From assembly GCA_002507565.1 (NCBI GenBank), contig MOXJ01000002.1, positions 84,265 through 148,264 of the forward strand: a stretch of DNA of 64,000 nucleotides. Direction: 5' to 3'. This stretch comes from Candidatus Reconcilbacillus cellulovorans (GTDB lineage: Bacteria > Bacillota > Bacilli > Paenibacillales > Reconciliibacillaceae). The notes beneath the pieces were generated by a model. The model was not told where the DNA came from. It ran no database searches and was given only the letters and a program-made list of their open reading frames with translations. Positions 1 to 7,365 of the stretch are shown in pieces (position 1 is the stretch's first letter; each line of letters starts with the position of its first letter). Both the position numbers and the translations under genes were made by a program.

Positions 1-253
1 CGTACCCCTCTTTTGAGCCCGGCGGCCGGTAAAACGCGCAAAACCTGCAATGCACGTCGCAAACGTTCGTATAATTGATGTTGCGGCCGACGACGAACGT
101 CGCGATCGGTTCGGGATGAAGCTGCAACATCCGCTTGTTGGCGGCGTGCCCGATCTTTTCAATCTCGTCCGACTCAAACAGCGCCAGGCCGTCTTCCAGG
201 CCGAGGCGTTCTCCGGCCAGCGCCCGGTCGAGAATGGCGTCGATGCGGCTCAT
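1..253 (-). CDS. mqnC: Dehypoxanthine futalosine cyclase, N-terminal part (runs off window)
   Basis: Reading leftward from an ATG at 253, 84 codons stay open to the window edge. Residues 65, 69 and 72 form the CxxxCxxC radical-SAM cluster motif (CDVHCRFC), preceded by GRNINYTN and followed by AFYRPPGS, which is the signature of MqnC. The enzyme closes the ring of dehypoxanthine futalosine in the futalosine route to menaquinone. The start has a good site, GGGAGG, 8 bases upstream. A possible -10 element (TACGAT) lies near 275-280, so the gene may be transcribed apart from metI upstream. CofH/MqnE relatives share the cluster, but the flanking residues favour MqnC. Confidence 0.85.
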   Translation of the reverse strand, partial: MSRIDAILDRALAGERLGLEDGLALFESDEIEKIGHAANKRMLQLHPEPIATFVVGRNINYTNVCDVHCRFCAFYRPPGSKEGY

Positions 254-346
254 CGGATTTTCCCTCCCCCGCCTCGATCGTATCACATCCCGCGCCGGAA
301 CGCATCCCGAAACGACCAGTCGCGGCGCGGACGGACCGCACGCCGC

Positions 347-1510
347 TCACCGCGCGCCGTCGACTTCGGCTCGTGCCTTTTCGAACGCCTGCGACAAGTC
401 CGCGATCAAATCCTCCACATGCTCGATACCCGCCGACAGTCGCAAAAGCCGGTCGTCGACGCCAACGCGCCGCCGGATTTCCTCCGGAATGTCGGCATGC
501 GTCTGCACGGCCGGGTACGTCATCAGCGACTCGACGCCGCCCAGGCTTTCCGCGAACGCGATCAGCCGGATATGGCGCAAAATTGGCTCCACATACCGCG
601 CATCCGTCACCTTAAACGAAAAAATGCCCGTATTTCCGGACGACTGCGATTTCTGGATCTCATACCCGGGGTGGTCCGGCAATCCCGGATAGTAAACCCG
701 CTCCACCATCGGATGCGACCGCAAAAACTCGGCCAACCTCGTCGCGTTGTACTGATGACGCTCCATTCGCACGGCAAGCGTCTTCATCCCGCGCATGAGC
801 AACCAGCTGTCCTGCGCGCCGAGCACCGCGCCGATCGAATTGTGCAGAAACGCCATCCGCTCCGACAGCTCTTTGCCCTTCGTCACGATCAGCCCGGCGA
901 GTACGTCGTTGTGGCCGCCCAAATATTTCGTCGCGCTGTGGATGACGATGTCCGCGCCCAGCTCGATCGGCCGCTGGAAAAACGGCGTCAAAAGCGTATT
1001 GTCGACGATCGTCAGAAGCCCGTGCTTCTTCGCCCACGCCGACACCTTGCGCAGATCGGTGATCATCATAAGCGGATTCGTCGGCGTCTCCACCAGCACA
1101 GCTTTCGTCTCCGCGCGTCGGTTCGCCTCCAGCGCGTCGAGATCGTTCGTGTCCACATACGTTGCGCTCAACCCGAACCGGCTCATCACCTGTTCCAGCA
1201 ACCGGTACGTCCCGCCGTACAGATCAAGCGAAACAAGCAAATGGTCGCCCTGCGAAAACAGCGCGAAAATCGTCTGCAGCGCCGCCATGCCCGTGCTGCA
1301 GGCGAACCCGGCGTCGCCGGATTCCAGGTCGGCGATCGCCGCCTCCAGCACCGCCCGCGTCGGGTTTTTCGTCCGCGAATAGTCGAACCCCGTGCTTTGC
1401 CCGAGCCGCGGATGGCGGAACGCCGTCGCGTTGTAGATCGGGAAACTGACCGCCCCCGTCACCGGTTCGGCCTGCGAACCGATCTGCGCCAGCCGGCTCT
1501 CGATCCTCAT
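347..1510 (-). CDS. metI: Cystathionine gamma-synthase / O-acetylhomoserine thiolyase
   Basis: A 387-residue PLP enzyme of the Cys/Met metabolism family. The PLP lysine is K195 in HSATKYLGGH. Bacillus MetI joins O-acetylhomoserine to cysteine (or sulfide) in methionine synthesis. It lies 19 bp downstream of metA on the same strand, so both are probably cotranscribed behind the SAM riboswitch at 2604-2719. Full length for the family, with no break. MetC/PatB-type lyases share the fold, but MetI fits best because the upstream gene makes its substrate. Confidence 0.88.
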   Translation of the reverse strand: MRIESRLAQIGSQAEPVTGAVSFPIYNATAFRHPRLGQSTGFDYSRTKNPTRAVLEAAIADLESGDAGFACSTGMAALQTIFALFSQGDHLLVSLDLYGGTYRLLEQVMSRFGLSATYVDTNDLDALEANRRAETKAVLVETPTNPLMMITDLRKVSAWAKKHGLLTIVDNTLLTPFFQRPIELGADIVIHSATKYLGGHNDVLAGLIVTKGKELSERMAFLHNSIGAVLGAQDSWLLMRGMKTLAVRMERHQYNATRLAEFLRSHPMVERVYYPGLPDHPGYEIQKSQSSGNTGIFSFKVTDARYVEPILRHIRLIAFAESLGGVESLMTYPAVQTHADIPEEIRRRVGVDDRLLRLSAGIEHVEDLIADLSQAFEKARAEVDGAR

Positions 1511-1529
1511 CCCGCCTACTCCCTTCCCT

Positions 1530-2474
1530 TCACGAATTCGACAACGTCATCCGGCGCCGCCGCGCCTCGTCGGGGTCGCCGGGCATTTCCTGGTAAACGT
1601 AGTAGTTCAGCCAGTTGGAAAACAGCAAATTCGCGTGCGCGCGCCAGACGACGATCGGCTTTCGAGTCGGATCGTCGTCGGGAAAATAGTTTTTCGGAAC
1701 GGCGATGTCCAATCCTTTCGCCTTGTCGCGCTCGTATTCCCACTGCAGCGTGCAGGCGTCGTATTCGGAATGGCCGGTCACGAAAATGTGCTTGCCGTCC
1801 TTCGTCGCCACGATGTAGACGCCCGCTTCCGGCGATTCGGACAAAATCTCCAACTCCGGCACGCGCTCGATGTCTTCCCGACGGATCTCGGTGTGGCGGG
1901 ACTGCGGCACGTAGAACACCTCGTCGAAACCGCGCAGCAGCTTCACGTTCGGCTTCGTCACGTAATGCGGGAAAACGCCGAACATTTTGGCCGGCAGCGG
2001 ATATTTCGGAATGCCGAAATGGTGGTACAGCCCCGCCTGCGCGCCCCAGCAGATGTACAGCGTGCTCGTCACCACGTCATCGGCCCAGTCCATGATCTCC
2101 TGCAGCTCGCGCCAGTAATTGACTTCCTCGAACGGCATATGCTCGACCGGAGCGCCGGTGATGATGAGACCGTCGAAACATTCGTCGCGGACGTCGTCGA
2201 ACGTTTTATAAAACGCGGCGAGATGTTCCGCCGACGTGTTTTTCGACACGTGCGTCTTGGGATGAAGCAACACGACCTCGACTTGCAGCGGCGTATTGCC
2301 GAGCAGCCGCAAAAGCTGCGTCTCCGTCGTCTCCTTCGTCGGCATCAGGTTCAGAATCGCGATGCGCAAGGGGCGAATGTCCTGATGATAAGCCACCGTC
2401 TCGTCCATGACGAAAATGTTTTCGTTGACGAGCACTTCTTTGGCCGGCAAGTTGTCCGGAATTTTGATCGGCAT
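1530..2474 (-). CDS. metA: Homoserine O-acetyltransferase (MetA family)
   Basis: A 314-residue enzyme that activates homoserine for methionine synthesis. Catalytic residues are visible as C142 (ICWGAQAG) and H235/E237 (TGHSEYD). Residue 111 is Glu, in [10 protein letters not shown]; in this family Glu at that place goes with acetyl-CoA and Gly with succinyl-CoA, so acetyl transfer is inferred despite the usual 'succinyltransferase' name. The ATG at 2474 follows AAGGAGGGAACCGAC, a strong ribosome site, and starts the conserved MPIKIP end; longer readings run into the riboswitch terminator. First gene of a metA-metI operon. Confidence 0.92.
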   Translation of the reverse strand: MPIKIPDNLPAKEVLVNENIFVMDETVAYHQDIRPLRIAILNLMPTKETTETQLLRLLGNTPLQVEVVLLHPKTHVSKNTSAEHLAAFYKTFDDVRDECFDGLIITGAPVEHMPFEEVNYWRELQEIMDWADDVVTSTLYICWGAQAGLYHHFGIPKYPLPAKMFGVFPHYVTKPNVKLLRGFDEVFYVPQSRHTEIRREDIERVPELEILSESPEAGVYIVATKDGKHIFVTGHSEYDACTLQWEYERDKAKGLDIAVPKNYFPDDDPTRKPIVVWRAHANLLFSNWLNYYVYQEMPGDPDEARRRRMTLSNS

Positions 2475-2550
2475 GTCGGTTCCCTCCTTGTCTCGCGAAA
2501 AACGGCTCACGTCGGGCGAACGGTGACCGGTTTCGCTCCCTTGTTCATGA

Positions 2551-2582
2551 AAGAAAGCCTTCCTCGAACGAGAAAGGCTTCG
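2551..2582 (-). terminator. Terminator hairpin of the SAM riboswitch
   Basis: On the minus strand AAGCCTT and AAGGCTT arms (2555-2580) close a hairpin followed by TTTCTTTC. It sits just after the aptamer and about 75 bases before metA, as expected for the OFF state of an S-box switch. The U-tract is interrupted by a C. Confidence 0.7.
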
Positions 2583-2603
2583 GCCGTCGGCACACATCCT
2601 CTC

Positions 2604-2719
2604 TCATCTCTCAGAAGCGGCACGCTCCTGCAAGATTTAGCACCGTGCGACGCCTTGCCAGGGCGGCGCCGGTTGCCGGGCTTCATCGGGCTAGTCCCTC
2701 CGCCTGCTCTCGATAAGAG
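2604..2719 (-). promoter_or_regulatory. SAM-I (S-box) riboswitch
   Basis: The minus strand carries the S-box consensus in order: CTTATCGAGAGC, GCGGAGGGACTAGCCC, GATGAAGCCCGGCAACC, GGTGCTAAATCTTGCAG, and closing GAGAGATGAGAG. This is the SAM-I aptamer, which turns off methionine genes when S-adenosylmethionine is plentiful. A terminator hairpin and metA-metI follow directly. Confidence 0.95.
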
Positions 2720-2762
2720 TCTTGCGATGCGTCGTATGCGGTTGTGGAAGACGTTGTAGTTA

Positions 2763-2791
2763 ATCGTATCGAAAAATCCGGGCAGCGTCAA
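2763..2791 (-). promoter_or_regulatory. Sigma-A promoter of the metA-metI operon
   Basis: On the minus strand TTGACG (2786-2791), a 17-bp spacer and TACGAT (2763-2768). The predicted start lies about 37 bases before the SAM aptamer. Confidence 0.75.
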
Positions 2792-2876
2792 GGGGAAGAT
2801 GCGTCGTCGGCAAAAACGCCAGCCCGAACCTCCGGTTTCGCGACGGAGATCGACTGGTTCAAGATGCGTTTGACCC

Positions 2877-2905
2877 TTGTTCGGCCGTCGCGATGGCGCT
2901 ATACT
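2877..2905 (+). promoter_or_regulatory. Sigma-A-like promoter upstream of corA
   Basis: TTGTTC (2877-2882), a 17-bp spacer and TATACT (2900-2905). It points at corA with a leader of about 205 bases. Confidence 0.5.
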
Positions 2906-2945
2906 TAGGTTTGCGGACTTTTCCGTGAAAGGAGTGACGGCGACG

Positions 2946-3050
2946 ATGGACGGCGACCGATCGTGCCGCCCCGAACAACCGGACCTTCGCGGGAACAGTC
3001 GGCTGCGGGCGCCGTCGATCGGACGGCCGTCCGCGCGTCCGGCGCCGTAA
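2946..3050 (+). CDS. Possible 34-residue leader peptide before corA
   Basis: An ATG behind AAAGGAGTGACGG opens a 34-codon frame that ends with TAA 65 bases before corA. The product is Arg/Pro-rich and resembles no family I know. The good ribosome site and the position between promoter and corA are the only support; magnesium-transporter leaders in other bacteria sometimes hold regulatory short frames, which makes this worth listing. Chance frames are common at this GC content. Confidence 0.25.
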   Translation: MDGDRSCRPEQPDLRGNSRLRAPSIGRPSARPAP

Positions 3051-3115
3051 AGGACGAACACCGGCCGTTTCCGCGGTTTTCATTTCCAAAACCCGGATTG
3101 AAGGAGCGAAACCCT

Positions 3116-4051
3116 ATGAAAATACGGCTGGTTCAAGACGGCGTTTTTTCCACTGTCGGACGCCTGGAAGACACGTTGACCCCGCCGGAGTACGGTTTTT
3201 ATTGGATCGAGGCCGACATCGAGGACGTCCCCCAGTTGCAGCAGACGTTCAACCTCCACGAACTGGCGGTCGAAGATACGCTGTCCGAGGAGGAACAACG
3301 GCCGAAACTCGAAATTTACGACAACCACTATTTTATCGTCATCAACAGCATCCGTTTCGACGACGAAGAAATTTATTTGCGGGCGCTTAACCTGTTTTTG
3401 TTCCAACATCTCATCATCACGGTAACGCGTCAAAAAATCAACGAGCTGCGGACGATCAAACCGATTCTTCTTCAAGAAAAAGTAAATTCACCAGACTATT
3501 TCCTATATTATCTTGTTGACTTGGTTATTGACAATTACTTTGTTGTAGGCGACCGCATTGAGGCGAAAATCGAAAAACTGGAAGAAGACATCGTGATTCA
3601 CACGAAGAAATCGCACCTGAACGAAATCATCGGCCTGCGGAGCGAAATTTTGTGGCTCAAGAAAACGCTCGGACCGCAGCGCGAACTCGTCTGGGCGCTC
3701 AGCCGGAAAGACCTGAAGCTGATCCGCGAGCAGTTGCGCAAATATTTCGGCGACATTTACGAAAACGCCGTGAAAATATCCGAAACGTTCGACACGTTCC
3801 GCGACCTGATCGGCAACCTTCGGGAAGCGTATCAGCTGAACGTGGCCAACCGGGCGAACGAAATCATGCGCGTCTTTACGGCGATCACCACCATTTTCAT
3901 GCCGCTGACGGTCATCACCGGCATCTACGGCATGAATTTCGATCATATGCCGGAATTGCATATGAAATACGGCTACTATGCCGTGCTCGGCGTGATGGTT
4001 GCGGTCGCCCTGTCGTTGCTCTGGCTTTTCAAGAAAAAAGACTGGATCTGA
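3116..4051 (+). CDS. corA: CorA-type magnesium/cobalt channel
   Basis: A 311-residue CorA family ion channel of the inner membrane, which forms pentamers and imports Mg2+. The long acidic and helical cytoplasmic part (about residues 1-245) is followed by two membrane helices. The loop motif YGMN lies at 271-274, just after the first helix, and the protein ends in the basic KKKDW tail typical of CorA. The start chosen at 3116 follows AAGGAG and gives the usual length; upstream in-frame codons only add an unrelated Arg/Pro-rich leader. Convergent with the HRDC gene. Confidence 0.93.
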   Translation: MKIRLVQDGVFSTVGRLEDTLTPPEYGFYWIEADIEDVPQLQQTFNLHELAVEDTLSEEEQRPKLEIYDNHYFIVINSIRFDDEEIYLRALNLFLFQHLIITVTRQKINELRTIKPILLQEKVNSPDYFLYYLVDLVIDNYFVVGDRIEAKIEKLEEDIVIHTKKSHLNEIIGLRSEILWLKKTLGPQRELVWALSRKDLKLIREQLRKYFGDIYENAVKISETFDTFRDLIGNLREAYQLNVANRANEIMRVFTAITTIFMPLTVITGIYGMNFDHMPELHMKYGYYAVLGVMVAVALSLLWLFKKKDWI

Positions 4052-4145
4052 CGGCCGCCGCTTCGCGCAATGATCCGGCAGCCAGACGGACAGGCGGCGG
4101 CCATCGGACCCGCTTTCTCGAAAAAATATTTCGTCGAACGGGTAC

Positions 4146-5138
4146 TTACGTGTCCTTCTTGTACCGACGGATGAACCGCAACAGCCGGAGCCTGTCGTAC
4201 CATTCCCCAAGCGGTCGTCCCTTCAGTTCCGCGGCAGAATAAACCGATTCTAAAATCGGTTTTAGATAGCGGTCCCCGCATGCTTCCATCGTCTCTAAGA
4301 TGCGTCGCCTCTCCGGCTCGGGCACCGCTTCCGCCAGTCTCTCGACGAGCGGATAGACGCGGAATCCCTCCCGCTCCATCGCCTCCATCGCCTCCAGCAA
4401 CCGCCGCAGCGGTACGCCGAAACGTTCGAAGGCTTCCTCTTCTTTCTCCAGACGCAATCCCGCTTCGGCCGCCTCAAGGATTGATTCGCGCAACGCCTCG
4501 CGCCGAGAGCGCGCCTCCTCCGCCTTGCGCCGCCGTTCGTCGAGAAACGCCTGAACTTCCCCTTCGTCAACCAACCGTTCGACCCAATCGAGCGGAAAAT
4601 CGGTCTGCCGGCGAAACTGGGACGTAATTTCCAAAACTTCTTTGCCGTATTCCCGTACTTTTCGCGCCGAAAAGCCGGGCAACTGTCCGAGTTCGTCCTC
4701 GGTCTGCGGCAAAAACGCCGCCGCCGCTTCCAGCATTCCATTGGTCGCCACCATAAACGCCGGTTTGCGTTCTTGTGCCGCACGTCCGCGCCTCCAAGCC
4801 TTCAACAGCCGCAGACACGACTCATTGCTATGTCTGGCCGCGTAAGAAAGCAAGACGGCTTCCCTCCGGTTCGGACCGCTCCTCCGCCCGAACCATTCTT
4901 CCGTCGCCGACACGAATCCGCGGCTTCGCATCGCGCGCATCCAGCCGCGTAACGATTCGGCCAGCTCTTCCGACGAATCGCCTTTGTAAATATCGGGAGA
5001 CAATCCGTCCATCTCCGGCGATCCGCCGCTCCAACGCGCCTCCCATCTCCCGTCTTTCTTCCTCACCTCCAACCGTACGGTCGCGTCCGTCCCCGTTTCC
5101 TCCGGTTTCCTGTAAGTCGTGCAAAACAAGAGCTCCAC
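4146..5138 (-). CDS. HRDC-domain protein
   Basis: A 330-residue protein with a recognisable HRDC nucleic-acid binding domain at about residues 115-190: Ala-rich helix, N-G-M-L, LPQTEDELGQLPGF, then KVREYGKEVL. HRDC domains occur in RecQ helicases and RNase D, but no helicase or nuclease motif is present here, so it is a stand-alone form. The C-terminal half is helical and rich in Glu and Arg. GTG start at 5138 behind AAGGAGG. The 5' leader contains a terminator (5174-5226), so expression may be attenuated. The cellular role is unknown. Confidence 0.75.
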   Translation of the reverse strand: MELLFCTTYRKPEETGTDATVRLEVRKKDGRWEARWSGGSPEMDGLSPDIYKGDSSEELAESLRGWMRAMRSRGFVSATEEWFGRRSGPNRREAVLLSYAARHSNESCLRLLKAWRRGRAAQERKPAFMVATNGMLEAAAAFLPQTEDELGQLPGFSARKVREYGKEVLEITSQFRRQTDFPLDWVERLVDEGEVQAFLDERRRKAEEARSRREALRESILEAAEAGLRLEKEEEAFERFGVPLRRLLEAMEAMEREGFRVYPLVERLAEAVPEPERRRILETMEACGDRYLKPILESVYSAAELKGRPLGEWYDRLRLLRFIRRYKKDT

Positions 5139-5173
5139 GTCGCATCCTCCTTGCTTCGATTTGAATTTAGCTT

Positions 5174-5226
5174 GATAAAAAAGGCAGCAAGAAAGCCTCT
5201 TGTCTCCAAGGTGCTTCCTTGCTGCC
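5174..5226 (-). terminator. Intrinsic terminator in the leader of the HRDC gene
   Basis: Minus strand: a 14-bp stem with one mismatch (GGCAGCAAGGAAGC with GCTTTCTTGCTGCC, plus-strand 5183-5226) followed by TTTTTTATC. It ends about 35 bases before the HRDC start codon, so it could act as an attenuator or end an upstream short transcript. The stem carries GGAAGCACC, also present in the two neighbouring hairpin RNAs. Confidence 0.75.
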
Positions 5227-5322
5227 CAAATTTCGATGAACTTTTATTGGAATACGCCGTCGGATCGGCTTATCGTCGCCTCCTCCACCGTCGCGGCCGA
5301 ACGGCGATCGACGGCCGCCGCA

Positions 5323-5380
5323 AACAAAAAACCGCTTCTTACGCGGGGCATTCCCCGCAAGAAGCGGTGCTTCCGTCTGA
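5323..5380 (-). ncRNA. Putative short RNA made of a terminator hairpin
   Basis: Minus strand: from a predicted start near 5380 the transcript reads through GGAAGCACC into a near-perfect stem (CCGCTTCTTGCGGGG with CCCCGCGTAAGAAGCGG, 5331-5368) and then TTTTTTG. The product would be about 55-60 nt. No open frame fits inside it. It may be an independent small RNA or the prematurely ended leader of the HRDC gene. Confidence 0.5.
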
Positions 5381-5385
5381 TAACC

Positions 5386-5414
5386 ATTTTATCCGATGTC
5401 GCAGAAAAACGCAA
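5386..5414 (-). promoter_or_regulatory. Sigma-A promoter, leftward
   Basis: Minus strand TTGCGT (5409-5414), 17-bp spacer, TAAAAT (5386-5391). It is back to back with the rightward promoter at 5456-5484 and drives the hairpin RNA ending near 5323 and possibly the HRDC gene beyond. Confidence 0.6.
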
Positions 5415-5455
5415 GACCATTTTCTTTTTTCCCCCGGATACCTTCATCCCCACTC

Positions 5456-5484
5456 TTGACTTTGTCCGCACAATCGGTTAGAAT
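5456..5484 (+). promoter_or_regulatory. Sigma-A promoter, rightward
   Basis: TTGACT (5456-5461), 17-bp spacer, TAGAAT (5479-5484). Nothing protein-coding follows for 350 bases; the first thing downstream is the hairpin RNA at 5491. Confidence 0.7.
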
Positions 5485-5490
5485 AACAGC

Positions 5491-5573
5491 CAAAGAGCGG
5501 AAGCACCGTTCGGAAGCGTCGCTGTTTCATCTAAGGTAAAACGGCGGCGGGTCCGATCGGTGTTTTTTGTTTT
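5491..5573 (+). ncRNA. Putative short structured RNA ending in a terminator
   Basis: From the predicted start near 5491 the RNA forms an outer stem CACCG.TCGG / CCGA.CGGTG and an inner 8-bp stem CGTCGCTG / CGGCGGCG (two wobble pairs), followed at once by TTTTTTGTTTT. That is a complete intrinsic terminator about 80 nt from the promoter. No reading frame is inside. It starts with the same CGGAAGCACCG found at the opposite-strand RNA. I do not recognise a known riboswitch or 6S consensus. Confidence 0.55.
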
Positions 5574-5743
5574 CATGCATACCCGCCGTCGAAACGACTC
5601 GACTCCCGCCGAGCGGGCCATCACCTTAAAATACGCCGATCCGACCACCAGCCGCCGGCTTCGCCGTCGACAAATCTAGGACTTCGGGACTAGGTCTAAA
5701 GAATCATTTCTGTCGAAACACGTCATAAATGGTCGTCAAACAG
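5574..5743 (+). other. Non-coding stretch able to pair with the upstream terminator
   Basis: No gene is visible. The segment contains ACCCGCCGTC, which can pair with GGCGGCGGGT inside the terminator stem at 5491-5573, and ACCTTA, which can pair with TAAGGT in that terminator's loop. It also has a small CCCGC-CGA-GCGGG hairpin. So it could form an antiterminator or a three-way junction with the upstream RNA. Confidence 0.35.
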
Positions 5744-5772
5744 TTGTCATGCACCATCATTCCTAATATAAT
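5744..5772 (+). promoter_or_regulatory. Sigma-A promoter of the 128-residue gene
   Basis: TTGTCA (5744-5749), 17-bp spacer, TATAAT (5767-5772). Start predicted near 5779, about 54 bases before the coding region. Confidence 0.75.
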
Positions 5773-5832
5773 GTTAGACGAATCCTATTTTTCAATATAC
5801 GGCTTTGCCGCCGTGCGAAGGAGGAAAAGATC

Positions 5833-6219
5833 ATGAATCCAATTCCAAATCCTCATCCAATGCCGCTTTCCCGGCAGCTGGACCTCGTTTTCCGGGAAAT
5901 CCGGGACGAACTTTCCGCCGTCTCAAGCGGAACCCTGTTCATTCACATCCGCAACAACACGATCGGCAAATTCGGCATCCGTCATTTGCCGATTATACCT
6001 AAAAACGGAAAGATTATTCCCGATTCCTCGCCGGGGCTGTCGCAGCGGCACCAGGACGCTTTCCGGCTTATGGTCATCGAAGCCCTGAAACACCGCAGAG
6101 GGTGGACGCACGGCGAAATCCAGATCGATTTTCGCCTCAAGCAAAACGTGCTGCACGCCAGCATCGTGTTCGAGTCCAACTACAACCTGGCCAATCTTCT
6201 ACATACCGGAAAGACTTGA
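5833..6219 (+). CDS. Conserved-looking small protein of unknown function
   Basis: A 128-residue protein starting at an ATG behind AAGGAGG, downstream of a near-consensus promoter. It looks like a real soluble domain of mixed alpha/beta composition: an amphipathic N-terminal helix, a beta-rich centre (TLFIHIRNNTIGKFGIRH) and a C-terminal ESNYNLANLLH. There is no signal peptide, membrane helix or cysteine motif. I do not recognise the family. The next gene, the pseudouridine synthase, is 174 bp away with its own possible promoter, so the two need not be linked. Confidence 0.65.
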   Translation: MNPIPNPHPMPLSRQLDLVFREIRDELSAVSSGTLFIHIRNNTIGKFGIRHLPIIPKNGKIIPDSSPGLSQRHQDAFRLMVIEALKHRRGWTHGEIQIDFRLKQNVLHASIVFESNYNLANLLHTGKT

Positions 6220-6393
6220 CGCCCCTTCGCGACACCGCTCTGCGTCGGCCGACCGATTTTCTCGATGTCTTCATGCGCGACGTTTTCGGCATTTGGGAGA
6301 GCTTGCGCCGATGTGTTATGATGGTGACGGAACGACGGCGAATCGTCGGCCGTTCGTCCGCGCAAACCGACCGAACACGGGAGGATCGCGGCC

Positions 6394-7365
6394 TTGACCG
6401 AAGCGACGCAATACTACGCACCGCTCCGGTATGTCGTCACCGCCGACGAAGACGGATGGCCCGTCCGCGCCGTGCTTCGTCGGCGTCTTCGTTGTTCTCG
6501 GCGGCTGCTCGTCCGCTTGAAAAGGACCGAACTCGGCATTACCGTCAACGGCGTGCGCAGACGCGTCGACGAACCGGTGCGCGCAGGGGACGTCGTCGAA
6601 ATCCGGATGGCCGTCGAGACGTCCGAACGCATCCGGCCGGAACCGATGGCTCTCAACATTTTGTATGAAGACGACCATTTACTGGTCGTCGACAAACCGC
6701 CCGGCATGCTCGTCCATCCGACGCTCGGGCAACATTCCGGGACGCTGGCCAACGCCGTCATCCATCATTGGGCGCAACACGGCGAAATTTGCCGTTTCAG
6801 GCCTGCGCATCGACTCGATCGCGACACGTCCGGAATCGTCGTAATCGCCAAAAACGCGTATGCCCACCGCGCTTTGTCGGAACAGCTGGCGAACCGGCAA
6901 GTGCGCAAACGATACATCGCCCTGGTTCAGGGAAAATGGCCGCATGGGGAAATCGTCATCGAAGCGCCGATCGGCCCCGACCCCGACGATCCGCGCAAGC
7001 GTAAAGTGACGCCGGACGGTTCACCCAGCATCACGCGCGTGCTCTTGGTGCGGAATTTCGCCGAAGACTTCGCGCTTGTCGAAGCTTTTCCCGAGACGGG
7101 GCGGACGCACCAGATTCGCGTCCATCTGTTTCACGCCGGTTGTCCGATCGCCGGCGACCCGCTTTACGGCGAGCAAACCGGCCTGATTGCGAGAACGGCG
7201 CTTCACGCGGCGCAAATCGAGTTTATCCATCCCGCGACGGGGGCGCCGATCTCGTTCAGCGCCCCGCTTCCGGATGATATGGAACAAGCGATTCGACGGC
7301 TCGGCGAAGCCAACGGGAAAGGACGAGAGGCCCACGATGCGGAAAAAAACGAACTCAAGCCGTAA
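6394..7365 (+). CDS. RluA-family RNA pseudouridine synthase
   Basis: A 323-residue enzyme converting uridine to pseudouridine in rRNA or tRNA. The family motif HRLDRDTSG is at 139-147, with D142 the catalytic aspartate. An S4-like RNA-binding region precedes it (about 20-75), and the GRTHQIRVHL motif follows. The TTG start at 6394 is chosen because GGGAGGAT lies just upstream and the next candidates cut into the S4-like part. It overlaps the start of the M50 protease gene by 29 bp. Bacillus RluD-like paralogues (YlyB, YhcT, YjbO) cannot be told apart here. Confidence 0.88.
   Translation: MTEATQYYAPLRYVVTADEDGWPVRAVLRRRLRCSRRLLVRLKRTELGITVNGVRRRVDEPVRAGDVVEIRMAVETSERIRPEPMALNILYEDDHLLVVDKPPGMLVHPTLGQHSGTLANAVIHHWAQHGEICRFRPAHRLDRDTSGIVVIAKNAYAHRALSEQLANRQVRKRYIALVQGKWPHGEIVIEAPIGPDPDDPRKRKVTPDGSPSITRVLLVRNFAEDFALVEAFPETGRTHQIRVHLFHAGCPIAGDPLYGEQTGLIARTALHAAQIEFIHPATGAPISFSAPLPDDMEQAIRRLGEANGKGREAHDAEKNELKP

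Noticed and set aside
50..2095. A 681-codon plus-strand frame
   Set aside because: It mirrors metI and metA, which have convincing active sites and starts.
5491..5690. 6S RNA or a known riboswitch class
   Set aside because: The length of the non-coding stretch is right for 6S, but a full terminator ends the RNA after about 80 nt, and no S-box, TPP, FMN, lysine, purine, cobalamin or c-di-GMP consensus is seen.
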